DNA from: Bacteroidota bacterium
Lineage (GTDB): Bacteria > Bacteroidota > Bacteroidia > Flavobacteriales > Flavobacteriaceae
Direction of reading: 5' to 3'
Assembly: GCA_020161455.1 (NCBI GenBank)
Contig: JAIUNZ010000001.1
Coordinates: forward strand, 496,001-560,000
DNA length: 64,000 nt
Shown here: in pieces, positions 17,174-25,755 of the stretch
Layout of the letters: each line of letters opens with the position of its first letter
Numbering within the stretch: position 1 is the first letter of the stretch
Notes under the pieces: model-generated
Databases searched by the model: none
The model's input: only the letters and a program-made list of their open reading frames with translations
What the model was told of the DNA's origin: nothing
Made by a program: the position numbers and the translations under genes

Positions 17174-17998
17174 ATGTCAATAATTACTTTAACAACAGAT
17201 TACGGATTGAAGGACCACTTTGTTGGTGCTTTGAAAGGGAAAATTCTAACCGAGTTTCCCGAAGCACAAATTGTAGATATTTCACACGATATTGATTTGT
17301 TTAATATTTCTGAAACCAGCTACATTATCGGTGCAGCCTACTCTAGTTTTCCAAAAGGAACGGTGCATTTAATTGGTGTTGACATCGAAATTAGCAAAGA
17401 AACTACCCAACATATTGCCATGCAATGGAATGACCATTACTTTATTTGTGCTGACAATGGTATTTTGAGCATGTTGATTGAAAAAATAGTACCTCAAAAA
17501 ATAGTTGCTATCAATATTCACGACCGTTTGCACACGGATGCGTCTGAATTGGACGTTTTTATAATGGTTGCTGTTCATCTGGCAAAAGGTGGATTATTAA
17601 ACGTTATTGGAAAAGAAATAAAATCATTAAAGGAAGCTACTGATTTAAAACTTATTGTTTCTGAAAATCAATTGAAAGGTTTTGTGATATATATTGACCA
17701 TTTTGGTAATGCTGTAACTAACATTACCAAAAAAATGTTTTTGGAACAAAGCAAAGGTCGAAATTATGAAGTGCGTTTTAAAAACAAAGTAATTAAAACC
17801 ATTCTCGCTAAATATTCTGATATTGGGAAAAACAAACCCCGAAATTTAAAAGAGTTTGAAAGCGAAAAATTAGCGATATTTAATGATGCTGATTTCCTAG
17901 AAATCGCCCTTTATAAAAGTAATCCGAAAAATTCTGGCTCAGCTTCGTCTTTGCTAGGTTTAAGTTTTCGTGACACTGTAACTATTGATTTTTATTAA
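17174..17998 (+). CDS. SAM hydroxide adenosyltransferase (DUF62 / fluorinase-like family)
   Basis: This 274-residue enzyme of the SAM-dependent halogenase/hydroxide adenosyltransferase fold splits S-adenosylmethionine into adenosine and methionine with water. Family motifs are ITLTTDYGLKDHFVGALKG (3-21), DISHDID, FPKGTVHLIGVD, the nucleotide-binding FICADNGILS, and the C-terminal IYIDHFGNAVTNI. The physiological role is unclear. A TAGCTTTG box at 17091-17098 may be its promoter. Confidence 0.88.
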   Translation: MSIITLTTDYGLKDHFVGALKGKILTEFPEAQIVDISHDIDLFNISETSYIIGAAYSSFPKGTVHLIGVDIEISKETTQHIAMQWNDHYFICADNGILSMLIEKIVPQKIVAINIHDRLHTDASELDVFIMVAVHLAKGGLLNVIGKEIKSLKEATDLKLIVSENQLKGFVIYIDHFGNAVTNITKKMFLEQSKGRNYEVRFKNKVIKTILAKYSDIGKNKPRNLKEFESEKLAIFNDADFLEIALYKSNPKNSGSASSLLGLSFRDTVTIDFY

Positions 17999-18022
17999 CT
18001 CTATAATCTGAAAAGCTAAAAA

Positions 18023-18319
18023 ATGTTCATACGCATAGTAAAAATGAGTTTTCATCAGGAAAATATTTCAAAGTTCTTGGAAAACTTCGATTTAATGAAA
18101 GAAAAAATACGAAACTCCGAAGGAAATCGTTATCTAGAATTATATCAGGACAAAAACAATCCGTGTATTTTTTTCACTTATAGTTTTTGGGAAACCGAAC
18201 AAGATTTGGAAAACTACCGACAATCGGCTTTATTCGATGAAGTTTGGACATTTACCAAGAAACTATTCAACGATAAACCAGAAGCTTGGAGTGTGGATAA
18301 AATAGCAACTTTAAAATAG
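18023..18319 (+). CDS. Antibiotic-biosynthesis-monooxygenase-like (ABM) protein
   Basis: This 98-residue ferredoxin-like-fold protein of the ABM superfamily starts with the typical MFIRIVKMSFHQENISKFL and has a central FFTYSFWETEQDLENYRQS and C-terminal F..VWT. Family members include quinol monooxygenases and heme-degrading enzymes, but the substrate cannot be inferred. It lies 24 bp after the SAM hydroxide adenosyltransferase gene, so the two are probably cotranscribed. Confidence 0.75.
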   Translation: MFIRIVKMSFHQENISKFLENFDLMKEKIRNSEGNRYLELYQDKNNPCIFFTYSFWETEQDLENYRQSALFDEVWTFTKKLFNDKPEAWSVDKIATLK

Positions 18320-18404
18320 TTTAATTAAAGTTTAAAATGTATGATTTGGTTAGATTTTGTTTCCTTTTTGAACAAATTTAAACTTTTAAACAAAAAATAT
18401 ATAA

Positions 18405-19130
18405 ATGAAATCAATCGCATTACGAGAAATAAAATCCTTTTTTGGTTCACCCATAGGTTATTTGGTAATCGCCATTTTTCTTTTACTCAACGGATTATTC
18501 CTATGGGTTTTTGATGGCGAATACAATATATTACAAAGTGGTTTTGCCGACTTAACACCTTTCTTCACACTTTCGCCTTGGATATTGATTTTTTTGATTC
18601 CAGCGGTTACTATGAGAAGTTTTTCGGATGAAATCAAACAAGGAACCATTGAGTTATTACTAACAAAACCTTTGTCGGTTTGGCAGATTGTAAACGGAAA
18701 GTTTCTTGGTGCCTTTTTACTCATCATTTTTGCAATTATTCCAACGTTTATCTACGTTTACGTAATTTCATCTTTAGGTTTACCAGCCGGAAATATCGAC
18801 CTAGGAAGCATCATGGGTTCTTATTTTGGATTATTATTTTTAGTAGCAGCCTATACTTCTATTGGCATCTTTACTTCTACACTTTCCGAAAATCAAATTG
18901 TATCGTTTATACTATCGGTATTCTTGTGTTTTTTATTCTATTATGGATTTGAAGGCATTGCCAATCAAGTAAAAGGCTTTGAAGATGTTATTGCACGTAT
19001 CGGAATGGATTATCATTTTAAAAGCATGGCGCGTGGTGTTATTGATACACGAGATGTGATTTATTTTTTGAGTATTTCTTTTTTATTTTTAACAATGACG
19101 GTTTATAAACTAAAAGCTTTAAAATCTTAA
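18405..19130 (+). CDS. gldF: Gliding-motility ABC transporter permease GldF
   Basis: This 241-residue ABC-2 type membrane protein has about six transmembrane segments (starting at about residues 17-33, 51-65, 104-124, 137-158, 167-181 and 222-236). The N-terminus ALREIKSFFGSPIGYLVIAIF and the motif RSFSDEIKQGTIELLLTKPLS are typical of GldF. With GldG and the ATPase GldA, which is not in this window, it forms a transporter needed for gliding motility. gldG follows after 4 bp. Confidence 0.93.
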   Translation: MKSIALREIKSFFGSPIGYLVIAIFLLLNGLFLWVFDGEYNILQSGFADLTPFFTLSPWILIFLIPAVTMRSFSDEIKQGTIELLLTKPLSVWQIVNGKFLGAFLLIIFAIIPTFIYVYVISSLGLPAGNIDLGSIMGSYFGLLFLVAAYTSIGIFTSTLSENQIVSFILSVFLCFLFYYGFEGIANQVKGFEDVIARIGMDYHFKSMARGVIDTRDVIYFLSISFLFLTMTVYKLKALKS

Positions 19131-19134
19131 TCTG

Positions 19135-20811
19135 ATGAAAGTACAATTGATAAAAAAAACAGCTTCTGTCCTACTCATTGTTGTTGGAATAAACATAGCC
19201 AGCCATTTTGTTTTCAAACGATTTGACTTAACTGCGGATAAACGCTATACACTTTCGGAAACATCGTTGAAGATTATTGATGAAGTTACTCAACCGTTGT
19301 ATGTTGATGTTTTCTTAGAAGGAAATTTTCCAGGAGAATTTAAAAAACTACAAACGGAAACCCAACAATTATTAGAAGAATTCAAATCTAAAAATCCTAA
19401 CATCATTTTTCAATTCGTCAATCCGATGGAAGATGAAGAAGTGGATAAAGATGTCCTATTTCAATCGTTTATGGAACGTGGATTAACACCCGTTAACGTT
19501 ACTCTAAACGATAAAGGACAACAAACACAAGAAGTAGTTTTTCCTTGGGCAATAGCTACTTATGGCGACAAAAGCGTGAAAGTACCGTTGTTAAAAAACA
19601 TGATTGGCGCTTCAACTGCCGAGAAAGTAGTAAGCTCTGTGCAACATCTAGAATATGCTTTTGTCAATGCTTTCAACACCGTTTCCAAAGAAAAACAAAA
19701 GAAGATAGCCATCCTAAATGGAAATGGTGAACTAGAAGATAAATACATCGCCGATTTTGCTCGAAGTGTTAAAGAGAACTATTACATCGGACCATTCACT
19801 TTAGATTCTGTAGCAAAACAACCAACAGAAACTTTAAAGTATTTAAAAAAATATGATTTAGTCGTTATTGCCAAACCAACCGAAGTTTTTACCGATGCTG
19901 AAAAACAAGTCATAGACCAATACGTCATCAACGGTGGAAAAACCATTTGGTTAATGGATCAGGTAAACATGGAAATGGACAGTTTGATGCAAACAGGTGA
20001 AAATCTTGCCTTTCCTAGAGATTTAAACCTTAACGATATGTTTTTCAAATACGGAATACGAATCCAACCCGATTTGATTAAAGACGTTATGGCAACACCT
20101 ATTTCTTTGGCTACTGGCGATAAAGGAAGTGCCACACAATACACCCAATTTCCATGGATGTTTTCTCCAATGATTTACCCAAACTCAAAAAATCCGATTG
20201 TTAGTAACTTGGACGGCATAAAATTTGAATTTGCAAGCCCAATTGAACTACTCAAAAATGATATTAAAAAAACAGTATTATTGACTTCTTCCCAATATTC
20301 AAAATTAGTTGGAACACCAACCGAGGTAAATCTGAATATGGTAGAAGAACGACCAGAACAAAAGGAATTTGAAGGCAATGGTAATTATCCTGTAGCCGTT
20401 TTGCTAGAAGGAAAGTTTCATTCCGTATTTGAAAATAGAGTCTTGGCGTTTAAAGAAGCTAGTTTTTCAAATTCAGGAAAAGACAGCAAAATGATTGTCA
20501 TTTCGGATGGTAATGTCATCAAAAACCAACTCGACAAAAACTACCAACCGCTCGAACTTGGTTTTGACAAATGGACAAACACCTTGTATGCCAACAAAGA
20601 ATTTATGCTCAATTGTGTTAACTACCTCTTAGACGACAACGGACTTATCAACATTAGAAGCAAAGAAGTAGATTTACCAATGCTCGATAAAGAAAAAGTA
20701 TATGCCCAATATACCACATCACAAATCATAACCGTTGGCTTACCGCTAGTTGTATTGCTTCTTTTTGGTGTTTTATTTACCATTTTACGCAAGAGAAAAT
20801 ACAGCAAGTAA
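19135..20811 (+). CDS. gldG: Gliding-motility ABC transporter substrate-binding protein GldG
   Basis: The 558-residue protein has an N-terminal membrane anchor (about 11-28), a large periplasmic domain with FDLTADKRYTLSE at 35-48 and FLEGNFPGEFKKLQ, and a C-terminal transmembrane helix (about 530-552, ITVGLPLVVLLLFGVLFTIL). This is the ABC auxiliary architecture of GldG. It acts with GldF at the inner membrane. Start and stop positions leave 4 bp to gldF, indicating a two-gene operon. Confidence 0.93.
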   Translation: MKVQLIKKTASVLLIVVGINIASHFVFKRFDLTADKRYTLSETSLKIIDEVTQPLYVDVFLEGNFPGEFKKLQTETQQLLEEFKSKNPNIIFQFVNPMEDEEVDKDVLFQSFMERGLTPVNVTLNDKGQQTQEVVFPWAIATYGDKSVKVPLLKNMIGASTAEKVVSSVQHLEYAFVNAFNTVSKEKQKKIAILNGNGELEDKYIADFARSVKENYYIGPFTLDSVAKQPTETLKYLKKYDLVVIAKPTEVFTDAEKQVIDQYVINGGKTIWLMDQVNMEMDSLMQTGENLAFPRDLNLNDMFFKYGIRIQPDLIKDVMATPISLATGDKGSATQYTQFPWMFSPMIYPNSKNPIVSNLDGIKFEFASPIELLKNDIKKTVLLTSSQYSKLVGTPTEVNLNMVEERPEQKEFEGNGNYPVAVLLEGKFHSVFENRVLAFKEASFSNSGKDSKMIVISDGNVIKNQLDKNYQPLELGFDKWTNTLYANKEFMLNCVNYLLDDNGLINIRSKEVDLPMLDKEKVYAQYTTSQIITVGLPLVVLLLFGVLFTILRKRKYSK

Positions 20812-20849
20812 TGTTAATAAAAAACTTTTCAAAATCTATTAGTTTAAGA

Positions 20850-20857
20850 TATATTTG
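20850..20857 (+). promoter_or_regulatory. -7 box upstream of dnaN
   Basis: TATATTTG matches the Bacteroidota -7 consensus. A clear TTG at the -33 position is missing. Transcription would start near 20864, about 100 nt before dnaN and about 10 nt before a 21-codon ORF. Confidence 0.45.
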
Positions 20858-20873
20858 TAAAAATTAAAGTTAT

Positions 20874-20939
20874 ATGAAATCGGACTTAAAAATGAGTTTG
20901 CGTAAGCAAACACAGTTAAAGAAAAGCGGTACCATATAA
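20874..20939 (+). CDS. Possible 21-residue upstream peptide of dnaN
   Basis: A short ORF starting with ATG right after a -7 box encodes a basic peptide, MKSDLKMSLRKQTQLKKSGT plus Ile (7 Lys/Arg in 21 residues). It ends 25 bp before dnaN. It could be a leader peptide or an uncharacterised small protein; chance occurrence is also possible. There is no recognised family. Confidence 0.3.
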   Translation: MKSDLKMSLRKQTQLKKSGTI

Positions 20940-20964
20940 CAGCTAAAAAAATAAATACTTACAT

Positions 20965-22083
20965 ATGAAATTTATAGTTTCGAGTTCATACTTATTAAAA
21001 CAACTTCAAGTGCTTGGAAGTGTTATCAATAGTAGCAATACGTTACCAATTCTTGATAATTTTCTATTTGAATTAGATAATAACACACTAACCGTTTCGG
21101 CTTCCGATTTAGAAACCACAATGTCTGCTACTTTAGAAATCGATTCTAGTAGCGAAGGTAGTGTTGCCGTTCCTGCGAAACTTTTATTAGATATTTTAAA
21201 AACATTCCCAGAACAACCCTTAACGTTTACTGTTGAAGAAAACAGTACGATTGAAATTAGTTCAAACTCTGGAAAATATGCTATTGCTTATGCTCCAGGA
21301 ACTGAATTTCCAAAAGCACAAGTAATCGAAGAACCATCGTCAACACTTGTTCCTGCCGATGTTTTGGCAACAGCTATTAGCAAAACAATATTTGCTGCCG
21401 GAAACGATGATTTACGTCCAGTAATGAGCGGTGTATTTTTTCAATTTTCTCCCGAAGGATTAATATTTGTAGCTACTGATGCTCACAAATTGGTGAAATA
21501 TGCAAGAACGGATGTAAAAGCTTCTGAGGTAGCTGATTTTATCATGCCAAAAAAACCTTTGAACATTCTAAAAAGCATTCTTGGAGCAACAGATACCGAA
21601 GTAAAAATTGATTACAACGATTCGAATGCTACTTTTTCTTTTGATAATTATGTATTGATGTGTCGCTTAATTGATGGGAAATATCCAAACTATGAAGCCG
21701 TTATTCCAAAAGAAAATCCAAATAAATTAATGATTAACAGAAACTTGTTTTTAAGTTCTGTGCGTCGTGTAGCAATCTTTTCAAACAAAACTACGCACCA
21801 AATTCGTTTAAAAATTGCTGGTGCCGAATTGAATATTTCTGCAGAAGATATTGATTATTCAAACAAAGCAGAAGAACGTTTGACATGTGATTACCAAGGC
21901 GACGATATTCAAATTGGTTTCAACTCACGTTTCCTTTCAGAAATGTTGACCAACTTAACCTCAGACGAAATTCAATTGGAAATGTCGATGCCAAACCGTG
22001 CAGGAATTCTAACGCCAATTGATGGTTTGGATGAAGGTGAAACAGTAACAATGTTAGTGATGCCAGTAATGCTAAATAGTTAA
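20965..22083 (+). CDS. dnaN: DNA polymerase III sliding clamp (beta subunit)
   Basis: The 372-residue clamp encircles DNA and tethers the polymerase. The three-domain pattern is evident: domain I starts MKFIVSSSYLLKQLQVLGSVINSSNTLPIL, domain II contains GNDDLRPVMSGVFFQF and ATDAHKLVKY, and domain III ends with the typical VTMLVMPVMLNS. The length is normal. It is followed by a strong terminator, and oriC is not seen here. Confidence 0.97.
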   Translation: MKFIVSSSYLLKQLQVLGSVINSSNTLPILDNFLFELDNNTLTVSASDLETTMSATLEIDSSSEGSVAVPAKLLLDILKTFPEQPLTFTVEENSTIEISSNSGKYAIAYAPGTEFPKAQVIEEPSSTLVPADVLATAISKTIFAAGNDDLRPVMSGVFFQFSPEGLIFVATDAHKLVKYARTDVKASEVADFIMPKKPLNILKSILGATDTEVKIDYNDSNATFSFDNYVLMCRLIDGKYPNYEAVIPKENPNKLMINRNLFLSSVRRVAIFSNKTTHQIRLKIAGAELNISAEDIDYSNKAEERLTCDYQGDDIQIGFNSRFLSEMLTNLTSDEIQLEMSMPNRAGILTPIDGLDEGETVTMLVMPVMLNS

Positions 22084-22111
22084 AATTTATTCACTAAAAC
22101 TATATATTCTC

Positions 22112-22144
22112 AACCGTCTTGATTTGCTTCAAGACGGTTTTTTT
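22112..22144 (+). terminator. Terminator of dnaN
   Basis: An 11-bp stem AACCGTCTTGA/TCAAGACGGTT with a 6-nt loop is followed by T7. Confidence 0.92.
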
Positions 22145-22293
22145 ATTTACAGATATGCACCAGTTGTCAACGTATAATAATTGAAACCTAACGAATTTTC
22201 ATTTTCTGGGCATCTTTTTGAATTATGTCAATCTTTATTCTATTTTTACTAAAACTAGAGATAAGATTTATTTCTTATTCTCAACAATAAAAA

Positions 22294-22605
22294 ATGAAAA
22301 AAAAGAATCAAATTATTATATCGATATATTTCTTTGCAGTGTTAATAATACTTCACTGGTGCTTTATTGCATCATTTGATGACTTACTATATTTACATAA
22401 AAAAGGTTTTAGCCCTGATATCATTGAAACACTTCCTTTCTTTTTAAAACCACTCTATAAAGGCACCCCAAATTTAATTACTTTAATCGCTTTAATCCTT
22501 TTTACTTTTCCAGCAGTTTTATTCTCAAAAGAGAAAAGTAAATCACTGCTATTTATCAGCATGAGTTCATTTGTTCTGATATTTTTATTATTTTTATTAT
22601 TCTAA
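22294..22605 (+). CDS. Small membrane protein, unknown
   Basis: The protein has 103 residues with three predicted transmembrane segments (about 7-26, 59-75, 84-102) and a short loop FDDLLYLHKKGFSPDIIETLPFF between the first two. I recognise no family. The 190 bp between dnaN and this gene hold only the dnaN terminator and AT-rich DNA. Codon use is like that of the neighbours. Confidence 0.55.
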   Translation: MKKKNQIIISIYFFAVLIILHWCFIASFDDLLYLHKKGFSPDIIETLPFFLKPLYKGTPNLITLIALILFTFPAVLFSKEKSKSLLFISMSSFVLIFLLFLLF

Positions 22606-22668
22606 AATTTAACATAAAAATGGAGCAACCGAAAATCCTTAAGAGTAGGCAAACTAACAAAACAAATT

Positions 22669-23364
22669 ATGAAAAAAATTATTCTTTCAAGTGCTATTTG
22701 TATAGCAATGGGATTAACCGCAACGGCGCAAAAACTTGACAAATTCGGAGCAGATTTAGCCAAAAAATCAATGATGGGAAAAGAAATTCGTGTTCCTTAT
22801 ACTGATATGACAAGTTATTTTGGTTATATCAAACCAGGTGCTGCACCCGACGAAGTAAAAAACGGAAAGAAAATGTACTACATCTACGTTTGGATACCCA
22901 TTGCAGCACCAGAAATCGGAATTAGAATGATTTCACCAGCACCAGATAGTGTAAAACCAACAGATAAAGATTATGCATCTGCTGATTATACTGAAAATGC
23001 TGCTGACACGAGCAATTATTTCGATACTTGGGTTACCTTAGAACGAGCAGAAGGAATCATGAAAATTGAAGATGTTGCAGGAAAAGCAAAATCAGCAAGT
23101 TGGACAACAATTGAATCTAATGATGATTCTTCTGAAATGCCGGCACAACCATCAGGAAAAAAATACAACTCATTAATGAGAATTACAAGTGATACTTCTA
23201 ACCCTTCAAAATCATTAGTAATGGGTTTATATAGAATTGGATTCACTACTTATAAAAAAGGTGAAGTTCAAGGAAGTTTCTTAGCACAAATGGGTGCTCC
23301 AATCAAATTGCCAGGAGTTTCTATTGCTGTTAAACCAGAAGATATTTTGGCTAATAAAAGATAA
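22669..23364 (+). CDS. LipL32-family surface protein
   Basis: The 231-residue exported protein shows extensive similarity, recalled from the Leptospira major outer-membrane lipoprotein LipL32: YFGYIKPGAAPDE (50-62), YYIYVWIP (70-77), IGIRMISP (83-90), YFDTWVTLER (117-126), KKYNSLMRI (164-172), and GLYRIGFTTYKKGEVQGSF (186-204). The acidic segment SNDDSSE (150-156) lies where LipL32 has its calcium-binding Asp cluster. Unlike LipL32 it has a signal-peptidase I type leader (AMGLTATAQ) and no proper lipobox; C11 lies inside the leader. The role is unknown; in Leptospira the protein binds calcium and host matrix but is dispensable. Confidence 0.85.
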   Translation: MKKIILSSAICIAMGLTATAQKLDKFGADLAKKSMMGKEIRVPYTDMTSYFGYIKPGAAPDEVKNGKKMYYIYVWIPIAAPEIGIRMISPAPDSVKPTDKDYASADYTENAADTSNYFDTWVTLERAEGIMKIEDVAGKAKSASWTTIESNDDSSEMPAQPSGKKYNSLMRITSDTSNPSKSLVMGLYRIGFTTYKKGEVQGSFLAQMGAPIKLPGVSIAVKPEDILANKR

Positions 23365-23380
23365 AAAATTAAGTACTAAA

Positions 23381-23413
23381 AAAACCGTTTTGAACTTTCA
23401 AAACGGTTTTTTT
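23381..23413 (+). terminator. Terminator of the LipL32-family gene
   Basis: A 13-bp perfect stem (23381-23393 with 23398-23410) and an ACTT loop run into T7. Confidence 0.92.
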
Positions 23414-23428
23414 ACTTAACTAGAGTTA

Positions 23429-23803
23429 TTACTTCCTAATTATATTCTTTAATACTGCTTTGCTCTCGTAGTTAATGATTTCTAGAGTAATTTCAACATC
23501 CTTGGTGGTTTTACCTTCAACAATGTAGCGTTTTCCTCCTTCGTCTGGAATATTGCTTTTATCAAAGTCAACATCGCCATATTGCAAAGTATTTTTAACG
23601 TCTATACTATCCACCCAATCCTCACTAAGTTTGCGAGAAGCTTCGGTATCATAATGAAAAGGTTTGTTTCTAAGGTCATTCAATACTCTAGCATTTGGAA
23701 AATAATTGCAGCGTGTGTCTTTTCCGCTCCAAACCATCGCCACAAAAAACATTCCGATAACAAAACCCACTAAGTAGTAGGCAAAACGTTGGTAAAACTT
23801 CAT
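23429..23803 (-). CDS. DUF4258-like membrane-anchored protein
   Basis: In this 124-residue protein one N-terminal transmembrane helix (about 7-25) is followed by a short soluble domain. The sequence SEDWVDSIDVKNTLQYGDVDF..GKRYIVEGKTTKDVEITLEIINYESKAVLKNIIRK has the DUF4258 pattern, a small RelE-like fold. In flavobacteria, membrane-anchored forms like this occur beside alanine dehydrogenase genes, as here. It is probably not a toxin given the anchor and the absence of an antitoxin gene. Function is unknown. Confidence 0.65.
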   Translation of the reverse strand: MKFYQRFAYYLVGFVIGMFFVAMVWSGKDTRCNYFPNARVLNDLRNKPFHYDTEASRKLSEDWVDSIDVKNTLQYGDVDFDKSNIPDEGGKRYIVEGKTTKDVEITLEIINYESKAVLKNIIRK

Positions 23804-23882
23804 CTGTTGAGTATTTTTTTTGCAAAAATAATCATTTGTTTTGCTTTGACAGATAGTTTATAGAAGTTATTTTAGGATTTAC

Positions 23883-24026
23883 TTCTCGATACAATTTATA
23901 AAACTTAAAACTAGCGTTTCCACTTTTATAAATCGAAGTGACGAAGATTAAATATTGATTTTTATTCCGATGCTTCTGTTCGATTGGTTTTTGTGTAACA
24001 AAGTGAAACAAAAATTGTATCGAGAA
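23883..24026. repeat. 144-bp element with 15-bp perfect terminal inverted repeats
   Basis: TTCTCGATACAATTT (23883-23897) and AAATTGTATCGAGAA (24012-24026) are exact inverted copies. The interior holds a second, imperfect inverted pair around AATCGAA (about 23930-23990). It has no coding capacity. It fills the gap between the alanine dehydrogenase stop and the DUF4258-like gene and looks like a MITE- or REP-like intergenic element. Confidence 0.6.
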
Positions 24027-24034
24027 CTTTTATT

Positions 24035-25228
24035 TTAAAAAACAATTAAATTAATATCATTATCGGGCAAATTGAACCAATCTCCAATGGCTTTGTTGGT
24101 CAAAATTCCGTGATATAAATAGACACCATTTTTCAAACCTTTACTGCATCTGATTGCATGCTCTAATCCTCCATCTTCGGCTATTTGTAGCAAATAAGGT
24201 GTAATAATATTACTAATAGATAGCGATGCCGTTTTTGAATATCGTGAAGGAATGTTGGGAACACAATAATGTATGACATTGCTTTTAATAAACGTTGGAT
24301 GTTCGTGTGTGGTTACTTCGGAGGTTTCAAAGCACCCACCAGTATCAATACTAACATCTACTATTACTGCACCCTTTTTCATGTGCTCTACCATCGTTTC
24401 GGTTACTACAACAGGACAGCGGTCTTTACCACGCATGGCACCAATGACGACATCGGTTCTTCTCAAGGCTTTTAACAAGGTTTTGGGTTGTATAGTAGAG
24501 GTAAACACACGTTGGTTTAAATTGTTTTGTAAACGCCGTAATTTGGTTATCGAATTGTCAAACACTTTTACTGTTGCGCCTAATCCTAAAGCGGTTCTTG
24601 CGGCAAATTCGCCTACTGTTCCTGCTCCTAAAATTAAAACATCCGTTGGTGGAACGCCTGTAATATTTCCGAGAAGCAAGCCATTTCCATACTCATTGTT
24701 AATCATCAATTCGGCAGCGATTAGTATTGAAGCCGTTCCTGCAATTTCGCTCAAAGATTTGACTGCAGGATATGAACCGTCTTCATCTTTGATGTATTCG
24801 AAAGCTAAAGCAGTAACCTTCTTTTTGGATAAGGCTTCGAAATATTCTTTTTTTCTAGTCTTTAATTGAATGGCAGAAATTACGATGGCATTCATATTTA
24901 GCAATCCAATTTCTTCCATAGACATCGGCTCTACTTTAAGGATGATTGGGCAATTGAATACTTTTTTGGTATCATTTGTTATTGTTGCACCAGCATCGCT
25001 ATAGTCTTTGTCTGAATAGCTCGAAGACAATCCTGCACCTGCTTCAATCATAATTTTATGACCATGTGAGCAAAGTGAGTTCACGGCATCTGGGGTTAGG
25101 CAAATTCTTCGTTCTTGATAGGAAGTTTCTTTGGGAATACCAATAAACAATTCGCTTTTATGACGAATTATTTCTAACATTTCTTCTTGTGGAAGCAATT
25201 GTTGCTTTGTAAATGGTGTAGTAGCCAT
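24035..25228 (-). CDS. ald: Alanine dehydrogenase
   Basis: This enzyme of the AlaDH/transhydrogenase family interconverts L-alanine and pyruvate plus ammonia with NAD. The 397 residues include the N-terminal IGIPKETSYQERRICLTPDAV (29-49), the substrate region with LKVEPMS, the Rossmann motif ILGAGTVGEFAA at about 200-211, and VIVDVSIDTGGCFETSEVTTHEHPTF near the C-terminus. It is slightly longer at both ends than the Bacillus enzyme, as usual in flavobacteria. tsaE and porX lie upstream on the same strand. Confidence 0.9.
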   Translation of the reverse strand: MATTPFTKQQLLPQEEMLEIIRHKSELFIGIPKETSYQERRICLTPDAVNSLCSHGHKIMIEAGAGLSSSYSDKDYSDAGATITNDTKKVFNCPIILKVEPMSMEEIGLLNMNAIVISAIQLKTRKKEYFEALSKKKVTALAFEYIKDEDGSYPAVKSLSEIAGTASILIAAELMINNEYGNGLLLGNITGVPPTDVLILGAGTVGEFAARTALGLGATVKVFDNSITKLRRLQNNLNQRVFTSTIQPKTLLKALRRTDVVIGAMRGKDRCPVVVTETMVEHMKKGAVIVDVSIDTGGCFETSEVTTHEHPTFIKSNVIHYCVPNIPSRYSKTASLSISNIITPYLLQIAEDGGLEHAIRCSKGLKNGVYLYHGILTNKAIGDWFNLPDNDINLIVF

Positions 25229-25273
25229 CGTGGTTAGGTAAATTTAGCCGAAGTTACAAAAAAAATAAATTAC

Positions 25274-25681
25274 TTATTGCAATACTACTTTTCTTTTTCC
25301 ATCGGGTAAAATAGAAATAAAAACTTCTGAATAGTCATCAGGCAATAGGTTAGGTATTTTTTCAGGCCATTCTATAAAACACCAATTTCCTGAATACAAA
25401 TAGTCATCGATGCCAAAATCGAGTGCTTCGCTTTCATTTTTCAATCGATAGACATCAAAATGATATACGAATTCATTTGACGTAATTTTATATTCGTTAA
25501 CTAAAGAAAATGTTGGACTACTTGTAGCTCCAGTTACACCAAGTTCTCTAGCCAGCGTTTTAATAAGTGTTGTTTTACCTGCACCCATTTCGCCATGAAA
25601 GAGGATTACTTTTTTTGGATTTTCAGATAAAATATTCCGAGCTACTTGCTGAATTTCCTCAATTGAAAATTGAATTTCCAT
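25274..25681 (-). CDS. tsaE: tRNA threonylcarbamoyladenosine biosynthesis protein TsaE
   Basis: This 135-residue ATPase works with TsaB/TsaD in forming t6A37 in ANN-decoding tRNAs. Walker A is FHGEMGAGKTTLIK (about 29-42), followed by GATSSPTFSLVNEY (about 51-64), HFDVYRL (about 73-79) and FIEWPEKI (about 102-109), all diagnostic of TsaE. It lies 46 bp upstream of ald. Confidence 0.93.
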   Translation of the reverse strand: MEIQFSIEEIQQVARNILSENPKKVILFHGEMGAGKTTLIKTLARELGVTGATSSPTFSLVNEYKITSNEFVYHFDVYRLKNESEALDFGIDDYLYSGNWCFIEWPEKIPNLLPDDYSEVFISILPDGKRKVVLQ

Positions 25682-25682
25682 A

Positions 25683-25755
25683 TTTTAAGCAATTAGTAAT
25701 TAGTGAAAAGTGAATAGTATTCTATTTGTTGGTTAATTACTATTCACTAATTACT
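25683..25755. repeat. Intergenic inverted repeat of AGTAATTAGTGAA type
   Basis: AGTAATTAGTGAA near the tsaE start and TTCACTAATTACT near the porX stop form 13-bp arms around an AT-rich loop that repeats the same words. Similar words recur at about 34277-34298. It looks like a short simple-repeat family. Confidence 0.5.

Noticed and set aside
23429-23803. DUF4258-like protein as a toxin-antitoxin component
   Set aside because: It is membrane-anchored, and no adjacent short antitoxin gene overlaps it.
24269-24869. Plus-strand reading frames inside ald
   Set aside because: These are mirror frames of the alanine dehydrogenase gene, whose motifs are clear on the other strand.
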